Assembly: GCA_029781855.1 (NCBI GenBank)
Contig: JAKOVX010000060.1
Coordinates: forward strand, 1 to 48,404
DNA from: Acidobacteriota bacterium
GTDB taxonomy: Bacteria; Acidobacteriota; Blastocatellia; Pyrinomonadales; Pyrinomonadaceae
Direction: 5' to 3'
DNA length: 48,404 nt
Of the stretch, positions 42,204-48,404 are shown piece by piece. Numbering within the stretch: the first letter of the stretch is position 1; every line of letters starts with the position of its first letter. The notes under the pieces were generated by a model. The model saw only the letters and a program-made list of their open reading frames with translations. It did no database searches and had not been told where the DNA came from. The translations under genes were made by a program, and so were the position numbers.

Positions 42204-42824
42204 ATGGCTGTATTGAGTTTGGCAGAAACGAAAGGATGCTGCCACGTCGCTTATGATGGCGTAGCAGGGGAACGCTATAGCTTTCCGGGCGGAGCAGTTT
42301 GGTCCGTGATTCAGCACTGGGCGTCGTCAATTACCGGCTTTAAGGCCGTTTCAATGGCACCGGATTCGGGGAGCGATATTTTTGTTATTGCATTTGCAGG
42401 CACCGATTCATTGCTTGACGCAGTTGTCGATATCGTTCAAGCAACTGGCGGTGTTCCCCCGCAATATCCGCAGGCGTTGCTGCTTGCGCGTGCGGCTCAG
42501 ACGGCGGCATCATCGCGGCTTCATCTAGCGGGGCATTCGCTCGGCGGCGGATTGGCGGCGTACTGTTCGTCCGCACTGCATTGCCCGGCGAGCACGATCA
42601 ACCCGGCTCCGCTCATCGGTGCGGCGTCGTTGCATGCACTCTTTGGAAATAATTCTCAGATCACGAATTATGTGGCGCGTGGTGGCGAGGTCGTCAGCAG
42701 TTCACCGGGCCGAAATCCCGGCCGCGACGTCGAGGTCGATTCCCGCGGTGGGATGTTCGGCTTTTTCACCGATCATATGTTGGCAAACGTTGCGCCTGGG
42801 ATTCCCTTGCCGGTAAAGCTCTAA
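42204..42824 (+). CDS. Class 3 lipase-like alpha/beta hydrolase, candidate T6SS effector
   Basis: The 206-residue protein has the lipase elbow LAGHSLGGGLA with nucleophile S112, and a C-terminal FFTDHML with likely catalytic H191. The segment DIFVIAFAGTDS near the N-terminus matches the strand and oxyanion-hole region of class 3 lipases. At the acid position, where this family usually has Asp in a GDxV-like turn, the sequence reads GGEVV, so E162 is the likely acid. No signal peptide is present. The gene lies between tssE and tssF, has GGGAG before its ATG, and its AT-rich upstream region differs from its neighbours. A secreted phospholipase or lipase effector is plausible; a housekeeping hydrolase cannot be excluded. 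No adjacent immunity gene is seen. Confidence 0.8.
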   Translation: MAVLSLAETKGCCHVAYDGVAGERYSFPGGAVWSVIQHWASSITGFKAVSMAPDSGSDIFVIAFAGTDSLLDAVVDIVQATGGVPPQYPQALLLARAAQTAASSRLHLAGHSLGGGLAAYCSSALHCPASTINPAPLIGAASLHALFGNNSQITNYVARGGEVVSSSPGRNPGRDVEVDSRGGMFGFFTDHMLANVAPGIPLPVKL

Positions 42825-42832
42825 ATTTCTAA

Positions 42833-44725
42833 ATGCGAGACGAACTTCTAGGATATTACGAGCGGGAACTCATTTTTCTGCGCCGAATTGGCGCAGATTT
42901 TGCAGGTAAATATCCAAAGATCGCGGCTCGCCTATTGCTAGACGAGGAGAAGATCGAGGATCCTCACGTCGAGCGAATGATCGAAGCATTCGCCTATTTG
43001 ACGGCTCGCATCGGCCTCAAACTCGACGATGAGCTCCCGGAGATAACTGAGGCATTCCTAAACGTACTTTATCCACACTATCTCTCGCCCATCCCTTCGA
43101 TGGCGATCGCCCAGTTCTCATATGGAACGCCTAACGACAAATTGACTGCAGGCCAGCGGCTCGAACGGGGCATGAGGCTTAACTCAAGGCCGGTTGACGG
43201 AATGACGTGCAAATTCCAAACTGCCTATGATGTTGATCTTCTACCGATCGAAATTGAATCCGCTGCCCTCGAATCACCGGCTCCAAAAGACGGCCGTGGC
43301 CGCTTTGCTGAATGTGCGGTTCGCCTAAGCATGCGGTGTTTCGGAAATGCGAATTTGCATGAGATGAAAGTAGGGTCGACCGGAGACATTCCGGAGAAGA
43401 TCCGTTTCTATATCGACGGCGAACCGCAGCTTGTATTCCCGCTTTATGAGATCATTCTCAACAACGCTGTTTCTGTGGAATTTCGGCCGCGGGAAACGCC
43501 GATTAGCGACAAGTCGCTGAAAACGATCACAAATATACAAGCAAAGCTTCCTGACCCCGTCATCGTAGCAGCGAGGGACGTTATTAGGCAGGTCGGGTTT
43601 GCCGCAGAGGAAGCGATGCTTCCATATACGAAGCGTTCATTTGCCGGTTACCGGCTATTGAGCGAGTATTTTGCGTTTCCGTATAAGTTTCTTTTCTTTG
43701 ACCTTCACGGATTGGATCAGGCCATCTTGAAGAAATTCGGCAGCCATTTTGACATCCTTATTCACTTGCGAGACGTCGTTCCGCCGATCGCTCCTGTCAC
43801 CGCCGAAACTTTTCGAATGGGTTGTTCGCCGATCATAAATCTTTTCTCGAAGCTTTCGGACCCGATCTATCTCTCGCAGCAAAAATACGAATATCAAGTA
43901 ATTCCGGACGTGCATCGGCAGTATTCGACCGAGATCTACTCGGTAGACGGTGTGGTAACGACCGATCCACGTACGAATCAATCTCGTGAGTTCTCGCCCT
44001 TCTATTCGATCCGGCATTCGTACGGCGAAAAGATGGACAAATCTTATTGGTACGCTGTTCGGCGTCCTTCGCAGAGGGAAAACGACGATGGAACCGAGAT
44101 ATTTCTCTCGCTGGTAGATGCAAATTTTGATCCGCATGTTCCCGCCGTTGAGGTACTTAACGTCAAGACAACATGTACCAATCGGGATCTGCCCGGAAAA
44201 TTGCCGTTCGGCGGTAAAGAAGGCGATTTCGAGGTCGAGGGAACTGCTCTATTGTCGCGTGTACGTTGTCTCACGAAGCCGACCGAGACACTTCGTCCGC
44301 CGCAACGACGATCGGCACAATGGAGATTGATCTCGCATCTCAATCTCAATTATCTTTCTCTCGTAAACAATGAGAACGGTTCTCCTGAAGCACTCCAGGA
44401 GATCCTACAACTTTATAATCTCGACGATTCCGCGGTCGCGAGAAAGCAGATCATGGGAATAACTAGCATCGAGACTCGGAAGGTGGTACGTCAGATCGGC
44501 GGACGAATCGGCGCGGGGTTTGTCCGTGGGCTCGAGACGACCATTTCTTTCGACGAGGAGCAATTCGTCGGAAGTGGACTGTTTCTTTTTGCTTGCGTCC
44601 TAGAACGGTTTCTGGGACTCTATTCTTCAGTAAACTCATTTAATCAGATGATCCTCCGTACTGAGCAACGTGAGGAGCCCTTGAGGGCATTTCCGCCGAG
44701 AGCTGGCGAACAGGAGCTTTTGTGA
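42833..44725 (+). CDS. tssF: T6SS baseplate protein TssF
   Basis: TssF forms the baseplate wedge with TssG and TssE. The 630-residue protein starts with the conserved LLGYYERELIFLRRIGADFAGKYP region and RIEDPHVERMIEAFAYLTARI-like sequence, and contains GYRLLSEYFAFPYKFLFFDL. The C-terminal ISFDEEQFVGSGLFLFACVLERFLGLY is also characteristic. Length is normal. It starts 8 bases after the lipase stop without a clear ribosome site and overlaps tssG by GTGA. Confidence 0.96.
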   Translation: MRDELLGYYERELIFLRRIGADFAGKYPKIAARLLLDEEKIEDPHVERMIEAFAYLTARIGLKLDDELPEITEAFLNVLYPHYLSPIPSMAIAQFSYGTPNDKLTAGQRLERGMRLNSRPVDGMTCKFQTAYDVDLLPIEIESAALESPAPKDGRGRFAECAVRLSMRCFGNANLHEMKVGSTGDIPEKIRFYIDGEPQLVFPLYEIILNNAVSVEFRPRETPISDKSLKTITNIQAKLPDPVIVAARDVIRQVGFAAEEAMLPYTKRSFAGYRLLSEYFAFPYKFLFFDLHGLDQAILKKFGSHFDILIHLRDVVPPIAPVTAETFRMGCSPIINLFSKLSDPIYLSQQKYEYQVIPDVHRQYSTEIYSVDGVVTTDPRTNQSREFSPFYSIRHSYGEKMDKSYWYAVRRPSQRENDDGTEIFLSLVDANFDPHVPAVEVLNVKTTCTNRDLPGKLPFGGKEGDFEVEGTALLSRVRCLTKPTETLRPPQRRSAQWRLISHLNLNYLSLVNNENGSPEALQEILQLYNLDDSAVARKQIMGITSIETRKVVRQIGGRIGAGFVRGLETTISFDEEQFVGSGLFLFACVLERFLGLYSSVNSFNQMILRTEQREEPLRAFPPRAGEQELL

Positions 44726-45735
44726 TCATGGAACGCAAACCGCTCGTCGAACACTTGTCCGAGGAGCCTTTCGCTTTTCAATTCTTCCAGGCCGTTCGGT
44801 TATTGGAGAGGATAAATCGCGAGCGAAAACCGGTAGGCGGCGAGGCCTTGCCGGACGAAGAGATAGTTCGGTTCAGATCGCATATCGGCCTGGACTTTCC
44901 TGCCAGCGAGATCCAGGAGATCAACAGATCGGTCAATGAATCCGGCCAGGAAACAACCGAAATGGTCGTCAACTTCATGGGAATGGTTGGGGTAAGTGGT
45001 GTATTACCGACCCATTACACGGAGTTGGTGATGGATCGAATTCGACATCGAGATTCAACACTTTGGGCCTTTCTTGACATATTTACGCACCGTGCGGTGT
45101 CGCTTTTTTATAGAGCCTGGGGCAAATATAGATTTCCGGTAGCTTACGAGCGTGGTAATGACGACTTTACGGGATTCCTTTTCGATTTTGTAGGGCTTGG
45201 GTCGAAAGGGCTCCGGGGAAGAATGAGTTTGGACGATGAGGCATTGTTGCCTTATGGCGGTCTGATTTGCCAAAAACCTCATTCACAAAACGCTATCGAG
45301 AATATTGTCGGCGACCAGTTTCAGGTTTCTACAAAGGTCCTTCAATTCTTTGGACAATGGTTGCAGCTAGGAACTGAAGATGTGACTCACCTTGGCGAAC
45401 AAAATTCGGTTCTTGGACAAAGCGCGATCATTGGAAACCGGGTGTGGGATCAGCAGTCCAAGTTCAGGGTCCGATTGGGACCGATGAAATTTAAGAAATT
45501 TATGGCGTTTCTTCCAAATGGATCTGCTCATCAGGCTCTCTTGTCCGTTCTCAAATTCCTGGTCGGATTCGAATTTGATTTCGATCTGCAGTTCGTCCTG
45601 GAAGCAAAGCAGGTGCCGAGTACAGTTTTGACTACGAGGGCCTTACGAAAACCGATGCTCGGATGGACAAGTTGGTTGAAAACAAAGCCATTTACTGCGG
45701 ATGACGACCAGTTAGTGCTTCAGACGTCATCGTGA
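44722..45735 (+). CDS. tssG: T6SS baseplate protein TssG
   Basis: The 337-residue protein carries the family opening SEEPFAFQFFQAVRLLER, then VRFRSHIGLDFPASEIQEI-like sequence and FMGMVGVSGVLPTHYTE, and later GNRVWDQQSKFRVRLGPM. It joins TssF in the baseplate. The GTG at 44722 overlaps the tssF stop and has AGGAG five bases upstream; ATG at 44728 is an alternative. tssH starts 31 bases downstream. Confidence 0.95.
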   Translation: MIMERKPLVEHLSEEPFAFQFFQAVRLLERINRERKPVGGEALPDEEIVRFRSHIGLDFPASEIQEINRSVNESGQETTEMVVNFMGMVGVSGVLPTHYTELVMDRIRHRDSTLWAFLDIFTHRAVSLFYRAWGKYRFPVAYERGNDDFTGFLFDFVGLGSKGLRGRMSLDDEALLPYGGLICQKPHSQNAIENIVGDQFQVSTKVLQFFGQWLQLGTEDVTHLGEQNSVLGQSAIIGNRVWDQQSKFRVRLGPMKFKKFMAFLPNGSAHQALLSVLKFLVGFEFDFDLQFVLEAKQVPSTVLTTRALRKPMLGWTSWLKTKPFTADDDQLVLQTSS

Positions 45736-45766
45736 TCGAAATAAAATTAGGAGATAGAATAAAGCA

Positions 45767-48404
45767 ATGAACGTTAATTTGAAATCGCTGATCGGAAGGT
45801 TGAATGATACTTGTCGCGAATCTCTCGAGAGCGCAGCAGGACTTTGTTTATCTCGCACAAATTACGATGTCGAGATCGAGCACATTTTGGCAAAGATCCT
45901 GGAGCATGACAACACCGACATTCATCGCATTTGTAACCACTACGAAGTCAACGTCGACCGGCTTACGAAGGACGTAAATGACGCCCTTGGCCGTCTAAAA
46001 ACCGGCAATTCGCGGACGCCCGGCCTCAGCGACCGGCTACCGAGATGGTTCCAGGACGCATGGCTGCTGGCCTCGGTGGATTTTGGGGCCGCGCGTGTTC
46101 GCTCCGGGCACCTGCTACTCGCTCTGGTCACAAACGACGGGCTTGCACGCATAGCACGAGATATTTCGCGGGAATTTGACCATATATCAGCCGAATCGCT
46201 CCAACAGAAACTCGAAGAGATCACCGCCGATTCGGACGAGGCACGTGACGCCGTGCTTTTGGGAGAGACCGGCGGCACGGCCGATGGAGCACCGGTGGCC
46301 AGTGGTGTCCCTGGGAAGACCAAAGCACTTGACCAGTATACCGAGGATCTAACTGCCAAGGCGGCGGCTGGAAAGATCGATCCGATCCTCGGCCGGGACG
46401 CTGAGATCCGTCAGATCGTCGACATTCTTACTCGCAGACGCCAAAATAACCCGATCCTGACCGGCGAAGCCGGAGTCGGAAAGACGGCCGTCGTCGAAGG
46501 TTTCGCGGCCCGGATCGCTGCCGGAGACGTACCGGATCCACTTAAGAACGTCGCGGTACGATCTTTGGATCTCGGCCTTCTACAGGCCGGCGCAGGCGTG
46601 AAGGGAGAATTTGAAAATCGTCTAAAGTCAGTCATTGACGAAGTGAAATCGTCTCCGAGGCCGATAATCATGTTCATCGATGAGGCCCACACGATGATCG
46701 GAGCCGGCGGTGCCGCCGGACAAAATGACGCAGCAAATCTCTTAAAGCCGGCCCTTGCGAGAGGCGAACTTAGAACGATCGCTGCGACAACTTGGGCCGA
46801 ATACAAGAAGTATTTTGAGAAGGATGCTGCCCTGGCGAGACGATTTCAGGTCGTCAAGATCGATGAACCCGATGACGAAAAGGCAATCGCAATGATGCGC
46901 GGCCTGACGGGCAAAATGGAAGAGCATCACAACGTCAGGATACTGGACGATGCGATCGTCGAGTGCGTCAAGCTCTCAGCCCGTTACATCACTGGACGAC
47001 AGTTGCCTGATAAGAGCGTTTCGGTGTTGGATACCGCCTGTGCCAAGGTCGCGATCGGCCAGGGAGCGACGCCTGCGGCTGTCGAGGATGAAATACGGCT
47101 GATCCAGAACCTCAGCGCAGAGATCGATGCATTAGAACGGGAGCAGGTGACCGGTGCAGATCACACGGTTAGATTGGGTGAGCTTTCGACCAGAAAGAAC
47201 GACGCCGAAGCAAAGCTCGCCGTCCTTAACGAACAGTGGGCCAAGGAAAAAGAACTCACAAACCAGATCCGCAACATTCGTCTGAAACTCGAAATGTCGC
47301 GATTGGATCCAGTGCCGGTGGCCTCACCGGCTGCTGACGCCCCGGCCGAAAGTTCGGAGGCCCAGGCGATGGAAGCTTCAGCGGAGGCTGCGGCGCCGGA
47401 CACTCACGATGGCGGCCAGTCTACGGCAGCCGCTCCGGCTGCGGAAACGGTGGACACCGAATTCCTGAAAGGTGAACTCAAGCGGCTCAACGAGGAGCTG
47501 AAACAGGTGCAGGGTGAAAATCCGCTGATGCAGCCCGTCGTAAACGGACAAACAGTAGCCGAGGTCATTTCGGGTTGGACCGGAATCCCGATCGGGAAAA
47601 TGGTTGCGGACGAGATCAACGCGGTACTCAACCTTGCGTCGACACTGCAGGAACGTGTCCTCGGGCAAAATCATGCGCTTGAGGCTATATCGCAGCGTAT
47701 CCGAACGTCCCGTGCCGGCCTCACGGATCCAAAACGGCCGATCGGCGTCTTCCTGCTCGTCGGAACTTCCGGAGTTGGTAAGACGGAAACGGCTCTGGCT
47801 CTGGCAGACACGCTGTACGGCGGTGAGCGAAACCTGATATCGATCAACATGAGCGAATACCAGGAGGCCCATACCGTTTCAAGCCTTAAAGGTTCGCCTC
47901 CGGGATACGTCGGCTACGGAGAAGGTGGTGTTTTGACTGAAGCGGTAAGGAGAAAACCCTACTCGGTCGTCCTACTTGATGAGGTTGAAAAAGCCCACCC
48001 GGATGTGATGGAACTCTTCTTCCAGGTTTTCGACAAGGGTGTATTGGAAGATGGCGAAGGCCGTGAGATCGATTTCAAGAACTGCATTATCATTCTCACC
48101 TCGAACGTCGGTACGGATACGATCATGAAACTCTGTTCCGATCCTGATACCACGCCGTCACCAGACGGATTGGTCGAGGCCATCAAGCCGGAATTGAATA
48201 AGGCATTTAAGCCGGCATTGCTTGGCCGAATGGTCACAGTTCCGTTCTATCCGATCAATGACGAGATCATGAGATTGATCATCAAATTGCAGCTTGGCAA
48301 GATCCGCCAACGGATAGCTGATAACCATGGTGCGCAATTTTCCTATGATGATTCCGTCATAGATACGGTAGCCAAACGCTGCACAGACGTCGATAGCGGC
48401 GCCC
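45767..48404 (+). CDS. tssH: T6SS sheath-recycling AAA+ ATPase TssH (ClpV), 3' end outside the window
   Basis: TssH disassembles contracted TssBC sheaths. The frame is open for 879 codons to the right edge. It shows an N-terminal Clp-N domain (about 1-165), first AAA+ domain with Walker A GEAGVGKT (233-240) and IMFIDEAHTMIGAG, a coiled middle region, and second AAA+ domain with Walker A GTSGVGKT (666-673) and the VLLDEVEKAHPDV motif. Between the middle coiled coil and the second ATPase domain there is an Ala/Pro/Ser/Glu-rich, probably flexible insert (about 518-563). AGGAGA lies about a dozen bases before the ATG. Confidence 0.95.
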   Translation, partial: MNVNLKSLIGRLNDTCRESLESAAGLCLSRTNYDVEIEHILAKILEHDNTDIHRICNHYEVNVDRLTKDVNDALGRLKTGNSRTPGLSDRLPRWFQDAWLLASVDFGAARVRSGHLLLALVTNDGLARIARDISREFDHISAESLQQKLEEITADSDEARDAVLLGETGGTADGAPVASGVPGKTKALDQYTEDLTAKAAAGKIDPILGRDAEIRQIVDILTRRRQNNPILTGEAGVGKTAVVEGFAARIAAGDVPDPLKNVAVRSLDLGLLQAGAGVKGEFENRLKSVIDEVKSSPRPIIMFIDEAHTMIGAGGAAGQNDAANLLKPALARGELRTIAATTWAEYKKYFEKDAALARRFQVVKIDEPDDEKAIAMMRGLTGKMEEHHNVRILDDAIVECVKLSARYITGRQLPDKSVSVLDTACAKVAIGQGATPAAVEDEIRLIQNLSAEIDALEREQVTGADHTVRLGELSTRKNDAEAKLAVLNEQWAKEKELTNQIRNIRLKLEMSRLDPVPVASPAADAPAESSEAQAMEASAEAAAPDTHDGGQSTAAAPAAETVDTEFLKGELKRLNEELKQVQGENPLMQPVVNGQTVAEVISGWTGIPIGKMVADEINAVLNLASTLQERVLGQNHALEAISQRIRTSRAGLTDPKRPIGVFLLVGTSGVGKTETALALADTLYGGERNLISINMSEYQEAHTVSSLKGSPPGYVGYGEGGVLTEAVRRKPYSVVLLDEVEKAHPDVMELFFQVFDKGVLEDGEGREIDFKNCIIILTSNVGTDTIMKLCSDPDTTPSPDGLVEAIKPELNKAFKPALLGRMVTVPFYPINDEIMRLIIKLQLGKIRQRIADNHGAQFSYDDSVIDTVAKRCTDVDSGA

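Noticed and set aside
42385..42576. Minus-strand frame inside the lipase gene as a possible antisense immunity gene
   Set aside because: Only 63 codons, no ribosome site, no membrane or signal segment; most likely a by-chance frame.

Overview
The window is a bacterial chromosomal stretch, coding on both strands, with no rRNA, tRNA, CRISPR array or insertion sequence that I could recognise. The gene repertoire suggests an Acidobacteriota genome, possibly Blastocatellia/Pyrinomonadales: a winged-helix/TPR membrane regulator, an M13 peptidase, many small secreted proteins of unknown function, a TlpA-like redoxin beside ThiO, and FHA-rich envelope genes. This placement is inference from gene style; no marker gene proves it.

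Left part (1-17057), housekeeping and envelope genes. A secreted Cys-containing protein runs off the left edge. A minus-strand cluster (4452 down to 513) encodes a signal-peptide/TM protein, a His/Glu-rich multipass membrane protein, a second membrane protein, a secreted protein, and the queuosine precursor enzymes QueE and QueC. On the plus strand follow Xaa-Pro aminopeptidase and a DoxX-like protein. A CadC-like regulator (minus) diverges from a secreted protein. A small secreted protein diverges from an M13 metallopeptidase, which converges on an NAD-type isocitrate dehydrogenase. Then comes a tight plus-strand operon: ThiO, TlpA-like redoxin, methyltransferase, glycerophosphodiesterase.

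Middle part (17166-24783): a PepSY protein followed by a complete tripartite RND efflux operon (TolC-like, adaptor, permease), then cystathionine beta-synthase.

Right part (24805-48404): an envelope module and a type VI secretion system (T6SS). The envelope module has a tail-anchored protein with threonine-centred acidic repeats and three paralogous proteins built as FHA - transmembrane helix - lytic-transglycosylase-like domain. Only the middle paralogue keeps the catalytic Glu and flanking motifs. A YkgJ-type cysteine-cluster protein follows. After a terminator-like hairpin the T6SS locus reads tssK-tssL-tssM-tagJ-tssA-tssB-tssC-hcp-tssE-lipase-tssF-tssG-tssH, with tssH cut by the right edge. 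No TssJ lipoprotein, VgrG or PAAR gene is in the window. TagJ together with FHA proteins recalls the phosphorylation-regulated H1-type T6SS of Pseudomonas.

The main proposal is that the FHA-TM-transglycosylase trio, with the Thr-repeat protein, is an envelope module linking threonine-phosphorylation sensing to peptidoglycan remodelling for this T6SS. A class-3 lipase between tssE and tssF is a candidate effector.
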